DNA of 64,000 bases from Bacteroidota bacterium. GTDB lineage: Bacteria > Bacteroidota > JABWAT01. The translations under genes were made by a program, and so were the position numbers. Location of the stretch: NCBI GenBank assembly GCA_023151185.1, contig JAKLJL010000001.1, positions 310,001-374,000 on the forward strand. Reading direction: 5' to 3'. The notes beneath the pieces are model-generated. The model had not been told where the DNA came from. It worked only from the letters and a program-made list of their open reading frames with translations, and did not search any database. Below are positions 24,294 to 33,960 of this stretch, piece by piece; the first letter of the stretch is position 1; each line of letters starts with the position of its first letter.

Positions 24294-24960
24294 TGTTCTC
24301 TCGGTTGTTCCTGCTTTGATGGAAAGCCCGCTTGGTTTTTCAATAATGAAAAGAGCAGCGTCGAAAGGACTGGTACAGGTCAACCTGCATAATCTTCACG
24401 ATTATACGCATGACCGGTATAAAACTGTTGATGATTATGCGTTCGGCGGTCAGGCAGGAATGGTGCTCAAATGTGAACCCATTTTCGAATGCCTTGAAAC
24501 GCTGACTTCAGAAGAACCATTCGATGAAATCCTGTTTATGACTCCGGATGGTGAACCGTTTCAGCAGAAAACGGCCAATGAACTCTCTCTGAAAAAACGA
24601 ATCTGCATTATTGCAGGTCATTATAAAGGGATTGATCAGAGAATACGGGATTTTTGGGTGACACGTGAAATCTCAATCGGGGATTTTGTTGTCACCGGCG
24701 GGGAGCTTCCTGCTTTGCTGGTCATTGATGCCGTAACCCGGTTAATACCTGGTGCGCTGGGTGATGCAGAATCAGCATTAACAGACAGTTTTCAGACCCC
24801 TTTTCTTGATGCACCGGTTTACACCCGGCCCGCTGTCTATAAAGGAATGGAAGTTCCGGATGTGTTAAGAAGCGGTGATCATAAAAAAATTCAGGAATGG
24901 CAGGAAAATGAGGCCATTCAAAAAACCAAACAGCGCCGTCCGGATCTGTTGGTGCCTTAA
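24280..24960 (+). CDS. trmD: tRNA (guanine37-N1)-methyltransferase
   Basis: A 226-residue SPOUT methyltransferase that places m1G at position 37 of tRNAs reading CNN codons and so prevents +1 frameshifts. The knotted S-adenosylmethionine site is visible as 'IIAGHYKGIDQRI' and 'SIGDFVVTGGELPALLVIDAVTRLIPG'. 'DDYAFGGQAGMVLK' is the conserved N-terminal motif. Length is typical. It overlaps rimM and is followed by rplS 24 bases later with a strong ribosome-binding site. Confidence 0.96.
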   Translation: MIRFDVLSVVPALMESPLGFSIMKRAASKGLVQVNLHNLHDYTHDRYKTVDDYAFGGQAGMVLKCEPIFECLETLTSEEPFDEILFMTPDGEPFQQKTANELSLKKRICIIAGHYKGIDQRIRDFWVTREISIGDFVVTGGELPALLVIDAVTRLIPGALGDAESALTDSFQTPFLDAPVYTRPAVYKGMEVPDVLRSGDHKKIQEWQENEAIQKTKQRRPDLLVP

Positions 24961-24984
24961 ATAAATTTACTAAGGAGCTGGAAC

Positions 24985-25332
24985 ATGCAAAAGATTCAAT
25001 TGGTTGAGTCTACACAATTAAAATCCGACCTGCCTGAGCTGCGCATCGGAGATACCATTAACGTAAACGTCCGTGTAATTGAAGGTGACAAGGAACGGAT
25101 TCAGGTTTTTACCGGTCTGGTCATCAAAATGAAGGGAAGCGGACTCAGCGCTACTTTTACCGTCCGGAAAATGTCAAACGGTGTTGGTGTTGAAAGAATT
25201 TTCCCGGTTCATTCTCCAAGAATTGCCGGAATTGAAGTGGTCCGTCATGGTCAGGTCCGCCGTGCAAAACTGTACTATCTGCGCAGCCTGACAGGAAAAG
25301 CAAGCCGGATCAAAGAAAAAGTTAAATCCTGA
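24985..25332 (+). CDS. rplS: 50S ribosomal protein L19
   Basis: A 115-residue ribosomal protein at the 30S-50S interface. '[25 protein letters not shown]' and '[15 protein letters not shown]' followed by '[21 protein letters not shown]' are the L19 signature. AAGGAG lies 8 bases before the ATG. It closes the rpsP-rimM-trmD block. The menaquinone gene mqnE starts only 12 bases later, so some transcripts may continue. Confidence 0.97.
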   Translation: MQKIQLVESTQLKSDLPELRIGDTINVNVRVIEGDKERIQVFTGLVIKMKGSGLSATFTVRKMSNGVGVERIFPVHSPRIAGIEVVRHGQVRRAKLYYLRSLTGKASRIKEKVKS

Positions 25333-25344
25333 TCGGAATAGCCT

Positions 25345-26460
25345 ATGTTTAAATTGCCGGAAGCCCTGATTGAACACCATATTGAACGATCAGGACTGTC
25401 AGATATCTACGAAAAGGTTCTGAACGGAACCCGACTTTCCAAATCTGATGGAATCCGGCTTTTTGAAACTCCTGATTTTAATGCTGTTGGTTTTCTGGCT
25501 AATCTGGCGAGAGAACGGCGGCATGGAAATCTGGCTTATTTCGTTAAAAATCAGAATATCAATTACTCCAATCTTTGTGTTCTGAATTGTTCCTTTTGCG
25601 GGTACAAAAGAAAACCCGGTCAGGAAGGGGCTTATACCTGGCAGATAGACGAGATAGTCAAAAAGGTTACTGACGAAGCCCGTTATGGTGTGAACGAAGT
25701 TCATATCGTTGGAGGACTTCATCCTGATCTGCCGTATTCCTACTATACAGAGCTCCTCCGCCAGATTAAACTTGCAGCTCCGCAAGTTTACATCAAAGCC
25801 TTCACAATGATCGAAATCGATCACCTTACCCGGATTTCAGGGAAGACCCACCAGGGAGTACTTGAGGATCTGAAAGCTTCAGGACTGGATTGCATGCCGG
25901 GTGGCGGCGCCGAAATTTTTGCTCCAAGGGTCAGAACAAAACTCTGTCCTGAAAAGGAAACCGGTGAAGAGTGGCTCCGGATAGCAAAGACTGCCCATCA
26001 ACTCGGAATTAAGACCAATGCAACCATGCTCTACGGTCATATTGAGAATTATGAAGATCGGGTAGATCATATGGTTTCTCTGAGAGACCTCCAGGATGAA
26101 ACCAATGGTTTTTTTGCCTTTATTCCGTTAGCCTACCAACCCAATACCCCCGGTTTTTCCGGTGACTGGACTTCAGGAATTGATAACCTGAAGACACTTG
26201 CCGTTGGCCGGCTCATGCTTGACAACTTTCCGAATATCAAATGTTTCTGGATTATGCACTCCTCCCAGGTCGCCCAGATCTCTTTGTACTATGGTGTTGA
26301 TGATCTTGATGGCACTGTAACCAATTACACCATAACCAAAACTGCCAGTCTGGATGATGATGTAAGAATGACCCAGAACCAAATGGTCAAACTTATCGCT
26401 GATGCAGGTCGGGAACCGGTTGAACGGAATACCCTGTACCAGGTCATTCAGAAATTCTGA
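25345..26460 (+). CDS. mqnE: Aminodeoxyfutalosine synthase (radical SAM)
   Basis: A 371-residue radical S-adenosylmethionine enzyme of the futalosine route to menaquinone. It joins the MqnA product to an adenosyl radical to make aminofutalosine. The cluster motif CxxxCxxC is 'CVLNCSFC' (about residue 77), followed by 'VNEVHIVGGLHPDLP'. 'MPGGGAEIFAPRVR' and 'TNATMLYGHIENYEDRVDHM' favour MqnE over the related MqnC. mqnA follows 9 bases downstream, which supports the assignment. The other futalosine genes are not in the window. The pathway implies a menaquinone-based respiratory chain. Confidence 0.93.
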   Translation: MFKLPEALIEHHIERSGLSDIYEKVLNGTRLSKSDGIRLFETPDFNAVGFLANLARERRHGNLAYFVKNQNINYSNLCVLNCSFCGYKRKPGQEGAYTWQIDEIVKKVTDEARYGVNEVHIVGGLHPDLPYSYYTELLRQIKLAAPQVYIKAFTMIEIDHLTRISGKTHQGVLEDLKASGLDCMPGGGAEIFAPRVRTKLCPEKETGEEWLRIAKTAHQLGIKTNATMLYGHIENYEDRVDHMVSLRDLQDETNGFFAFIPLAYQPNTPGFSGDWTSGIDNLKTLAVGRLMLDNFPNIKCFWIMHSSQVAQISLYYGVDDLDGTVTNYTITKTASLDDDVRMTQNQMVKLIADAGREPVERNTLYQVIQKF

Positions 26461-26469
26461 GGGTGTACC

Positions 26470-27312
26470 GTGAATTCTACACGCCGGATTGGTGCTGCCT
26501 GGTTTTTGAATACTAAACCCCTGATTTATGGGTTTGAAACAGATCCTGAGCTAAAAAAGCAGGTCACTCTGCTGTATGGAATCCCTGCACAAAATGAGGT
26601 TCAGCTTTTTAATGGTGAAGCTGATATTGCACTCGTCCCTTCTATCGAATATGCACGCCACGCCTCCAGGTATGAACTAATACCAGGCGGATGCATTTCT
26701 TCTGACTCAGCAGTGAACAGCGTTATCTTGTTTTTTAACAAAAACCTGGATGGAATTAAACGGATTGCAATTGATCAGAGCTCAAGAACTTCTGTGGTTC
26801 TGTTAAAAATTCTGATGAGTGAGAAGTATGGGATCACACCGGAATATGTGGTGATGGAGCCAGACTTTGATAAAATGCTTCAGGAATGTGATGCTGCTTT
26901 ACTGATTGGCAATAATGCGCTGCAAGGAATTCTCAGATCTTCAAGTTACCTGGATCTTGCTGAGGAATGGATTGATATGACCCAGCTCCCGTTTGTTTTT
27001 GCAGTTTGGGCTGGGAACCGGGGTAAAGTCCTGCCAGGGGATATCAGCCTACTTGATAAATCCCGGAAAATCGGAATGGAAAATATTCAGGTTATTGCGG
27101 CGCAATTTGCCAAAGAGCATGGCTGGAATGCTCCCGATAGCTTTTTTGAAGACTATCTGACCGAACATGTTAAATTCGAACTTACTCCTGAAAGGATGGA
27201 AGGACTTTTCGAGTTTTTCAGGTTGGCCTATATGCTGGGTTATCTGGATTCGTTTCCGGATATCAGAAAAACCGGCGAGGAGGTCAGTTTATATACCCCT
27301 TCACAAAACTAA
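26470..27312 (+). CDS. mqnA: Chorismate dehydratase
   Basis: A 280-residue periplasmic-binding-protein-like enzyme that dehydrates chorismate to 3-(1-carboxyvinyl)oxybenzoate, the first committed step of the futalosine pathway. 'RIGAAWFLNTKPLIYGF', 'VPSIEYARH' and 'IAIDQSSRTSVVLLKILM' are typical MqnA segments, and 'LDLAEEWIDMTQLPFVFAVWAG' is near-diagnostic. The start is a GTG with GAGGG six bases upstream. It draws chorismate from the shikimate pathway, whose entry enzyme is encoded at 59556. Confidence 0.93.
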   Translation: MNSTRRIGAAWFLNTKPLIYGFETDPELKKQVTLLYGIPAQNEVQLFNGEADIALVPSIEYARHASRYELIPGGCISSDSAVNSVILFFNKNLDGIKRIAIDQSSRTSVVLLKILMSEKYGITPEYVVMEPDFDKMLQECDAALLIGNNALQGILRSSSYLDLAEEWIDMTQLPFVFAVWAGNRGKVLPGDISLLDKSRKIGMENIQVIAAQFAKEHGWNAPDSFFEDYLTEHVKFELTPERMEGLFEFFRLAYMLGYLDSFPDIRKTGEEVSLYTPSQN

Positions 27313-27334
27313 AAAGCCCGTTTCCACGGGCTTT
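27313..27334. terminator. Bidirectional terminator between mqnA and gmhA
   Basis: AAAGCCCG (27313-27320) pairs with CGGGCTTT (27327-27334) around a six-base loop. A residues precede it and T residues are in its 3' arm. It sits between two convergent genes and can serve both. Confidence 0.65.
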
Positions 27335-27336
27335 GT

Positions 27337-27933
27337 TCATTTAGCAAACAAGGTTTCTTCCACAATCTGAACAATGATATGCCCGATTGCAATATGGGAT
27401 TCCTGAACGTGGTTTGACCCATTCCACGGGACAATAATAGATTCATCGCATAATTCAGGCATCTTACCGCCAGTTCCGCCCAGTAACCCGAGTACTTTCA
27501 TCCCATGCTGTCTTGCATATTCCATTGCCCGGATGATATTCTCAGAATTTCCAGAGGTGGAAAGACCCAGAAAAACATCTCCCTCTCTGCCATAAGCTTC
27601 TGTCATCCGCATGATTGTATTTTCAAACCCAATATCATTTGGACCCGCAGTCATGGCTGAAGTATCCGTTGTGAGAGCAATTGCCGGAAGTGCAGGCCGG
27701 TCAAATGATCCCCGGTATCTGATGGTGAATTCAGTTGCGATATGCTGACTATCCGAGGCAGATCCGCCGTTTCCGGCAATGAGCAGTTTTCCTTTATTTC
27801 TGAAAGCAGAGATGACAATGTCTGCCATCCGGACAATAGTTTCCGAGTCTTTTTCGGCGACTTGTTTTTTAACTTCACAGGATTGGAGGAGTGAGTTCTT
27901 CGCCAGGTTTATTTTTTCCTGCTGTGTTGCCAT
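27337..27933 (-). CDS. gmhA: Sedoheptulose-7-phosphate isomerase
   Basis: A 198-residue SIS-domain isomerase that converts sedoheptulose 7-phosphate to D-glycero-manno-heptose 7-phosphate, the first step to the ADP-heptose used in lipopolysaccharide cores. 'LLIAGNGGSASDSQHIATEFTIRY' holds the phosphate-binding Ser and the active-site His/Glu. 'GLSTSGNSENIIRAMEYAR' and the C-terminal 'VQESHIAIGHIIVQIVEE' are also family features. The downstream heptose genes are not in the window. It ends the minus-strand run that begins with alaS. Confidence 0.94.
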   Translation of the reverse strand: MATQQEKINLAKNSLLQSCEVKKQVAEKDSETIVRMADIVISAFRNKGKLLIAGNGGSASDSQHIATEFTIRYRGSFDRPALPAIALTTDTSAMTAGPNDIGFENTIMRMTEAYGREGDVFLGLSTSGNSENIIRAMEYARQHGMKVLGLLGGTGGKMPELCDESIIVPWNGSNHVQESHIAIGHIIVQIVEETLFAK

Positions 27934-27942
27934 TGAGATGCC

Positions 27943-28683
27943 TTATCCTTTAATTGCTTTGGCAAAGAGTTCAACCTGGCCAAAATTGTTTTCTTTTTCA
28001 AAATGCGACCCGATTACTATAACCGAGGCTCCAGATGCTGCTTTTTCATGGGCGGTTTCAGGAGTTTTAATTCCACCGCCAACCCAGACTGGCCGATCCG
28101 TTATACCTGAAACTGCCCGGATAACAGAGTTGGGAACCGGGTTTTCTGCACCGGAACCAGCTTCCAGATATAGTTGACTTAGCCCAAGGTAATCAGCCGC
28201 CAGTGCATGGGCTGCTGCAATATCAGGTTTATTGCTGGGTATCGGAAAACTATTACTCATAAAAGAAGCAGAGGTTGGTTTACCCGAATCGATCAGCATG
28301 TATCCAGTTGAAATCGGTTCAAGGTTTAGTTCTTTGAGGATTGGGCTCACAATAACCTGATTTCCGATCAGATAGTCTGCATTTCGTCCGCTGATAAGGG
28401 ACAGGAACAGAATTGCATCGGCATGGGCCGAGACCTGCATGATGGATCCCGGAAAAATAACAACAGGGACATTTGTTTCATTCTTTACAGCCAGAATAAT
28501 TTCATTCAGTTTATCGCTGGTAAGAAGACTACCTCCGATAAGAATAATATCAGTTCCAAGGTCACCGGCATGCTTGCTGAATGCTGCTGCCTGGTGGTTG
28601 GTTATTTTATCCGGATCAAGTAAAACTGCCAGTTGTTTTTTGCCGGCCTGGTGTTTACTGAGTATAGAACTGAAAACGGTCAT
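27943..28683 (-). CDS. Geranylgeranylglyceryl-phosphate synthase (GGGPS/PcrB family)
   Basis: A 246-residue TIM-barrel prenyltransferase that forms an ether bond between sn-glycerol 1-phosphate and a polyprenyl diphosphate. Visible motifs are 'AVLLDPDKI' near the N-terminus, 'VIFPGSIMQVSAHADAILFLSLISGRNADYLIG', 'YLEAGSGAENPV' and 'PVWVGGGIKTPETA'. They fit the group II enzymes found in archaea and Bacteroidota rather than the heptaprenyl PcrB of Bacillota, though chain length cannot be read reliably. The ATG overlaps the alaS stop by one base. The bacterial lipid product is not established in general. Confidence 0.88.
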   Translation of the reverse strand: MTVFSSILSKHQAGKKQLAVLLDPDKITNHQAAAFSKHAGDLGTDIILIGGSLLTSDKLNEIILAVKNETNVPVVIFPGSIMQVSAHADAILFLSLISGRNADYLIGNQVIVSPILKELNLEPISTGYMLIDSGKPTSASFMSNSFPIPSNKPDIAAAHALAADYLGLSQLYLEAGSGAENPVPNSVIRAVSGITDRPVWVGGGIKTPETAHEKAASGASVIVIGSHFEKENNFGQVELFAKAIKG

Positions 28684-31310
28684 CAGTTTAGGCCTGACCT
28701 GATGATTTCGGGTACTGACCGGAGGGCCGACTCCAGTTTCGAAGGATCCTTCCCGCCTGCAGTTGCAAGGTGAGGCTTTCCGCCGCCGTTTCCATCTACT
28801 AGCCGTGCAACTTCCCCTGCCAGTTTTCCGGCATTTAGTTTTTTGGAACTGATCAGATCATCTGTCACTACAGCTACAATCAGGACTTTGCCGTCAGCAA
28901 CAGAGGCCAGGACGCCGGCTCCTTCCGTTTTGAGTTTCGTTCTGAGGGTATCCCCGGCTGCTTTCAGTTCGTCAATCGAGGATGTTTCCAGAATTCCGGT
29001 AACGAGCCGGACGGAGCCTATTTGGGTTGATTTCGAGATTAATTCCCCGATCTGGGTTCCGGCAAGAGACAGTCTGAGTTCGGATAACTGTTTCTCCAGT
29101 TGTTTTTTATCAGAGAGAAGGGATTCAACCAAATTCAGCAGTTCTGCAGGTTTATGGCTGGTCAGTGTTGCGAGATTTTTCAGCAAATCACGTTCTGTCT
29201 GAATAAGCTGATCAGCAGAATCACCGGTAACGGCTTCAATCCGGCGAATACCCGCTGCTACGGACGATTCTGAAACGATTCTGAAAGTCCCGATTTCTGC
29301 TGTGTTGGAAAGATGGGTTCCGCCACAGAATTCTTTCGAGAAACTGCCGATGGTGATAACCCGGACCTTATCTCCATATTTTTCGCCAAATAAGGCCATT
29401 GCCCCGGTTTTCTGGGCCTCATCAAATTTCATTACATCAGCCCGAAGTGCTGTTGATTTTCTGACTTCTGCCAAAACCAGAGACTCAATTTCTGAAAGCT
29501 GCCCATCGGTCAGTTTTTCGAAATGCGAAAAATCAAAACGCAGTTTATCAGGGCCGACAAGAGAACCGGCCTGCCGGACATGATCTCCTAAAACCTGACG
29601 CAATGCAGCATGCAACAGGTGGGTTGCCGTATGGTTTCTGGCCGTATTCTGCCGGTCTGTAACGTTCACAACGGCTTTAATACTGCCGGATCCTGTATCA
29701 GCAGGGAAGCTTTCCAGGATGTGAATGATTTTTTGATCTTCTTTACGGGTATCAATAACCGGGAACCGTTCTCCATCAACCTCGAAGTAGCCGTTATCAC
29801 CAACCTGACCGCCGGACTCACCATAAAATGGAGTCTGGTCGAGTACAACTTCGGTAATATTTGGACCTTTTCTGATTTCCCTGACTTTGCAATTGTCAAG
29901 AATCAGGGCTTCATATCCTTTGAAAGTGGAATCCGGTCCGGATGAAACTGTTTCCCAGGGTGCTCCGGTTTCTTCATAGGCTAAAGTGAATTTTCCTGCA
30001 CGCCGGGCCCGTTCCCGTTGCTCATCCATGAGTCTGCCAAATGTATCTTCATCGAGTGTTAACCCTTCATCAGAAGCCATCAGCCGGGTCAAATCAACCG
30101 GGAATCCGTACGTATCATAAAGTTTGAAGGCATTTTCGCCAGGGAAAATCGTTTTCCCGGATGCCTTGATTTCCTGAACCGCCTGTTCGAAAAGCAGAAT
30201 TCCCCGATCAAGTGCAGCATTAAAGGATTCTTCTTCCGCACGGATCACCTTTTCAACATGAGTCCGCCGTTTCCTGATTTCCGGAAAAGTATCTCCCATT
30301 GTATCAGATAAAACCCCGACAACCTGGTACAGGAACGGATCCCGGAATCCAAGTTTTCTGCCGAACCGGGCAGCCCTTCTTAAAATCCGGCGGATTACAT
30401 ATCCCCGCCCGTCATTGCTGGGAATGACCCCATCAGCAACCGAAAAGGATATAGCCCGGATGTGGTCAGCGATCACTCTCATCGGGACCTGAAAATCACC
30501 CTGGTAGGGTTTTCCGGAGAGTTCGGATACTTTCTGAATGATGGGGGTAAAGATATCCGTATCATAGTTACTTTTTTTCCCCTGCAGAACATTGGTAATC
30601 CGTTCAAACCCCATACCGGTGTCCACATGCTTTGCCGGAAGTTCTTCCAAAGATCCATCCGGTTTCCGGTTATACTGAATAAAAACAAGGTTCCAGAGTT
30701 CAATATATCTGCCGCAGACACCATTTACTGAGCATTCGTGGTCGAGATGCTTTTTATCACAGGCTTCGGGTCCCAAATCAATATGGATTTCGGAGCAGGG
30801 GCCACAAGGTCCGGTCTCACCCATTTCCCAGAAATTTTCCTTCTCTCCGAATTTAGAGATATGGTCGTGCGGTATATCGGTTAATTCCTTCCAGAAGGCT
30901 AAGGCTTCCTCATCTGTTTTGTAAACTGTTGCATATAATTTATCCTTGGGCAGACCCCAGACAACTGTAAACAATTCCCATGCCCAGGAAATTGCTTCTT
31001 TTTTGTAATAATCCCCAAAAGACCAGTTTCCCAGCATTTCAAAAAAGGTATGGTGGTAAGTATCCAGGCCTACTTCTTCAAGATCATTGTGTTTCCCTGA
31101 TACCCGGATGCATTTTTGGGTATCAGCAGCCCGTGTAAAATTCCGGGTTCCTTTGCCCAGGAAAACGTCTTTGAACTGGTTCATTCCGGCATTGGTAAAC
31201 AGCAGGGTCGGGTCTTCAAACGGCACAACAGGTGCACTTGAGACAATGGTATGCTGTTTGGATTCAAAGAACCTGAGAAAATCCTGACGGATTAATTGGG
31301 AGGATCGCAT
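28683..31310 (-). CDS. alaS: Alanyl-tRNA synthetase
   Basis: A class II aminoacyl-tRNA synthetase of 875 residues. The catalytic core carries 'APVVPFEDPTLLFTNAGMNQFKDVFLG' and 'HHTFFEMLGNWSFGDYYKKEAI'. The editing domain has the zinc ligands 'HTATHLLHAAL' and 'CGGTHLSNTAEIG'. A coiled-coil and the C-Ala DHHA1-type domain ('VDGNGGGKPHLATAGGKDP') complete it. I take the ATG at 31310, in front of the conserved 'SSQLIRQDFLRFF'. A GTG five codons upstream is an alternative. A 190-base gap separates it from the divergent Yip1-like gene. Confidence 0.96.
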   Translation of the reverse strand: MRSSQLIRQDFLRFFESKQHTIVSSAPVVPFEDPTLLFTNAGMNQFKDVFLGKGTRNFTRAADTQKCIRVSGKHNDLEEVGLDTYHHTFFEMLGNWSFGDYYKKEAISWAWELFTVVWGLPKDKLYATVYKTDEEALAFWKELTDIPHDHISKFGEKENFWEMGETGPCGPCSEIHIDLGPEACDKKHLDHECSVNGVCGRYIELWNLVFIQYNRKPDGSLEELPAKHVDTGMGFERITNVLQGKKSNYDTDIFTPIIQKVSELSGKPYQGDFQVPMRVIADHIRAISFSVADGVIPSNDGRGYVIRRILRRAARFGRKLGFRDPFLYQVVGVLSDTMGDTFPEIRKRRTHVEKVIRAEEESFNAALDRGILLFEQAVQEIKASGKTIFPGENAFKLYDTYGFPVDLTRLMASDEGLTLDEDTFGRLMDEQRERARRAGKFTLAYEETGAPWETVSSGPDSTFKGYEALILDNCKVREIRKGPNITEVVLDQTPFYGESGGQVGDNGYFEVDGERFPVIDTRKEDQKIIHILESFPADTGSGSIKAVVNVTDRQNTARNHTATHLLHAALRQVLGDHVRQAGSLVGPDKLRFDFSHFEKLTDGQLSEIESLVLAEVRKSTALRADVMKFDEAQKTGAMALFGEKYGDKVRVITIGSFSKEFCGGTHLSNTAEIGTFRIVSESSVAAGIRRIEAVTGDSADQLIQTERDLLKNLATLTSHKPAELLNLVESLLSDKKQLEKQLSELRLSLAGTQIGELISKSTQIGSVRLVTGILETSSIDELKAAGDTLRTKLKTEGAGVLASVADGKVLIVAVVTDDLISSKKLNAGKLAGEVARLVDGNGGGKPHLATAGGKDPSKLESALRSVPEIIRSGLN

Positions 31311-31517
31311 TTGGGTACCTGTCACACTTTTTGATTATGTTTTCTACAAATTCTGGCTCAAAAAAGGTAGAAAGAAAAATCTTTTTGTACCTTAGTCAAC
31401 ACTAAAAAACCAGAAAATAAATAAAATAAATGAATCTGAAAGATACGAATTCAAGGTTTTTTTTTCAATCGGATTTCTCTATCATTGTTACACCCATCAC
31501 GACTAAACGGAGGACCC

Positions 31518-32231
31518 ATGTCAGTATTTGATCGTTTTCTTCTGCTTTTCACTTCACCTTCACAGGCATTTGAAGGCCTCGATGAAACACCCCTTCCAAC
31601 GTCACACATCATTATTTCACTGACAATCGGCATTTTGGTGACCGCCATAATGGCCTTCTGGATTACAAATCAGCCCGAAATACAACGGGAAATGGAAGCC
31701 ATGCAGGCAGACCGGATTCAGAAGATGGTCAGCGACGGAAAGCTGACTCAGGAACAGGCTGATCAGCAACTGGCAGCGATTGAAGGTTTTTCGGATTCTG
31801 CTTTCGGGAAGGTCATTCCGGTTGCCGGAGGGGTGGTTGCGGTAGTATTCTTTTTCTTCCTCTTTTCATTATACCTGTTTCTTATGGGACGGTTTTTGGG
31901 AAATTCGGAATCGTTTGATTTTTTCCGGGCGATGCAGATCAATGCAGTTCTTACCTTATACTCCTCGCTGACCGGAATATTAACCAGTGCCTTGATTGTT
32001 ACCCTCGGAACCACTGCTGCAAATCTGGGTCCGGTTTTATTGCTCGATCAGTTTGATTTCAATAATCCGCTTCATAAGCTGACTGCTTCCGCTGATTTAC
32101 TGAATTGGTTTTATATATTCCTGATGATCACAGGCTTAAAAGTTGCTTCAGGTATGGATTGGCTGAAATCTTCGCTGGTCATTATTCTGCCGTATCTGAT
32201 TTGGAAAGCGGTTCAGATCACCCTTTTTTAA
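31518..32231 (+). CDS. Yip1-domain membrane protein
   Basis: A 237-residue inner-membrane protein with four to six predicted helices: one near residues 30-50, a pair around 110-145 and further ones at 150-235. A charged helix with 'QADRIQKMVSDGKLTQEQADQQLAAIEG' sits between the first two and should face the cytoplasm or periplasm. The opening 'FDRFLLLFTSPSQAFEGLDE' is the usual start of bacterial Yip1-family proteins. Their role in bacteria is unknown. GGAGG lies 6 bases before the ATG at 31518. It is a single-gene unit ending in a bidirectional terminator. Confidence 0.8.
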   Translation: MSVFDRFLLLFTSPSQAFEGLDETPLPTSHIIISLTIGILVTAIMAFWITNQPEIQREMEAMQADRIQKMVSDGKLTQEQADQQLAAIEGFSDSAFGKVIPVAGGVVAVVFFFFLFSLYLFLMGRFLGNSESFDFFRAMQINAVLTLYSSLTGILTSALIVTLGTTAANLGPVLLLDQFDFNNPLHKLTASADLLNWFYIFLMITGLKVASGMDWLKSSLVIILPYLIWKAVQITLF

Positions 32232-32242
32232 TTCCGGATTTC

Positions 32243-32274
32243 AAAAAAAAACCCGCAGGAAGCGGGTTTTTTTT
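32243..32274. terminator. Bidirectional terminator between the Yip1-like gene and icd
   Basis: ACCCGC (32251-32256) pairs with GCGGGT (32262-32267), flanked by a run of A on the left and T on the right. It serves both convergent genes. Confidence 0.8.
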
Positions 32275-32287
32275 GATCATTCAGATG

Positions 32288-33541
32288 TCACATGGCTTCA
32301 ACGACTTTTTTACCGAATTCCGAGCATTTTACCTCACTTGCACCTTCCATCAGGCGGGCAAAATCATACGTAACTGTTTTATTCGAGATTGCGGCGTTTA
32401 AGCCTTTTACAATCAGATCTGCAGCTTCATTCCAGCCCAGATGCCTGAACATCATCTCTCCGGAAAGAATTACTGACGATGGATTTACCTTGTCAAGTCC
32501 GGCATATTTGGGTGCTGTTCCGTGTGTTGCTTCGAAAACAGCATGGCCGGTTGCATAGTTGATATTGGCACCGGGTGCAATTCCGATTCCGCCAACCTGT
32601 GCAGCGAGAGCATCAGAAATATAATCCCCGTTCAGGTTCAATGTGGCAATTACATCATATTCTGCCGGTCGGGTCAGAATCTGCTGAAGGAAATTATCTG
32701 CAATCGCATCCTTGATCAGAATTTTTCCTGCCGGTACATTTCCGTTGCATTCCTCCCAGGAGATAACCCGGTCAGAAAAAGCCTCTTTCGCCAGTTCATA
32801 TCCCCAGTCTCTGAAGGCGCCTTCGGTGAATTTCATGATATTCCCTTTGTGGACGAGAGTTACCGAACTGCGGTTATTGTCAATGGCATACTGAATGGCA
32901 GCCCTGATTAACCTGCGTGATCCGTCCAGAGAAACCGGTTTAATGCCGATTGATGAAGTTTCGGGAAATCTGATTTTGTTGACTCCCATTTCTTTGGTTA
33001 GGAATTCAATAACCTTTTTAACTTCAGGTGTACCGGCCTTCCATTCAATTCCGGCGTAAATATCTTCAGTGTTTTCCCGGAAAATGATCATATCAATTTG
33101 TTCCGGGTGTTTTACCGGAGAGGGAACACCATCAAAATACATGACAGGACGGACGCATGCATAGAGATCAAGCATTTGTCTCAGCGCCACGTTAATTGAC
33201 CTTATACCGCCGCCGACCGGTGTTGTAAGCGGACCTTTAATCCCGATCAGATATTCCCGGATTGCAGTAAGGGTATCTTCTGGCAGCCAGGTATTGGGGC
33301 CATAAACATCATTGGCTTTTTCACCTGCATAGACTTCGAACCATTCAATTGATTTCTTGCCGCCATAAGCTTTTTCAACTGCTTTGTCCATGACATACTG
33401 GGATGCTTTCCAGATATCAGGCCCGGTACCGTCACCTTCGATAAATGGGATAACCGGTCGGTCAGGAACCTGAACTTTTCCGTCAGCAAAGTAAATTTTT
33501 TCTCCCCTGGCCGGGGGAACAAGTTTGGTATAAGTACTCAT
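32288..33541 (-). CDS. icd: Isocitrate dehydrogenase (NADP)
   Basis: A 417-residue TCA-cycle enzyme that oxidatively decarboxylates isocitrate to 2-oxoglutarate. It is of the Escherichia coli type: '[12 protein letters not shown]' at the start, substrate site '[28 protein letters not shown]', and '[25 protein letters not shown]'. In '[11 protein letters not shown]' the Lys-Tyr pair marks NADP rather than NAD use. The Ser in '[13 protein letters not shown]' corresponds to the one phosphorylated in E. coli by AceK; no aceK gene is present here. The start overlaps the end of the DUF1232 gene by four bases. Confidence 0.95.
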   Translation of the reverse strand: MSTYTKLVPPARGEKIYFADGKVQVPDRPVIPFIEGDGTGPDIWKASQYVMDKAVEKAYGGKKSIEWFEVYAGEKANDVYGPNTWLPEDTLTAIREYLIGIKGPLTTPVGGGIRSINVALRQMLDLYACVRPVMYFDGVPSPVKHPEQIDMIIFRENTEDIYAGIEWKAGTPEVKKVIEFLTKEMGVNKIRFPETSSIGIKPVSLDGSRRLIRAAIQYAIDNNRSSVTLVHKGNIMKFTEGAFRDWGYELAKEAFSDRVISWEECNGNVPAGKILIKDAIADNFLQQILTRPAEYDVIATLNLNGDYISDALAAQVGGIGIAPGANINYATGHAVFEATHGTAPKYAGLDKVNPSSVILSGEMMFRHLGWNEAADLIVKGLNAAISNKTVTYDFARLMEGASEVKCSEFGKKVVEAM

Positions 33542-33960
33542 GAGTCAGACTCCTGGGTTTTGGTCGGTTTTATTGGTTTTTTTGAAAGGATATAGTCTTT
33601 GTAGGCCGATAGTTCTTCAATCATGTATGATGCCACCATTGAAAGGACACCCAGATCATCCAGAAATCCCAGAACAGGGATCGTATCCGGAATAAAATCG
33701 AGAGGTGTGACCAGATAGAGAAGTCCGGCACCTATGATAAATTTTTTTGCTTTGGATGTGTTCGGGTCCTTAAAGTACAGGAACATCAGAAGTACCTTGT
33801 CCGCCAGAGCAGAATGCCGGATTTTATCAAAAACTGATGAAAACCGGTTCGAAATCTCCTTTTCACCTTCCGGACTGGCAGCTTTTTTAAAGTACTCTGA
33901 CTTTTTTAGTTCTTCAACATCCTTGATCGGGCTGCTGCCCGGTTCTTTTAATTCACTCAC
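33538..33960 (-). CDS. DUF1232 (YkvA-like) membrane protein
   Basis: A 140-residue protein with a charged N-terminal half and the DUF1232 core, '[43 protein letters not shown]'. The 'TPLDFIPD' motif and two short hydrophobic helices define the family, whose function is unknown. It is sandwiched with four-base overlaps between the FmdB-type gene upstream and icd downstream, so the three are one translationally coupled unit. Nothing in the sequence ties it to isocitrate metabolism. Confidence 0.85.
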   Translation of the reverse strand: MSELKEPGSSPIKDVEELKKSEYFKKAASPEGEKEISNRFSSVFDKIRHSALADKVLLMFLYFKDPNTSKAKKFIIGAGLLYLVTPLDFIPDTIPVLGFLDDLGVLSMVASYMIEELSAYKDYILSKKPIKPTKTQESDS

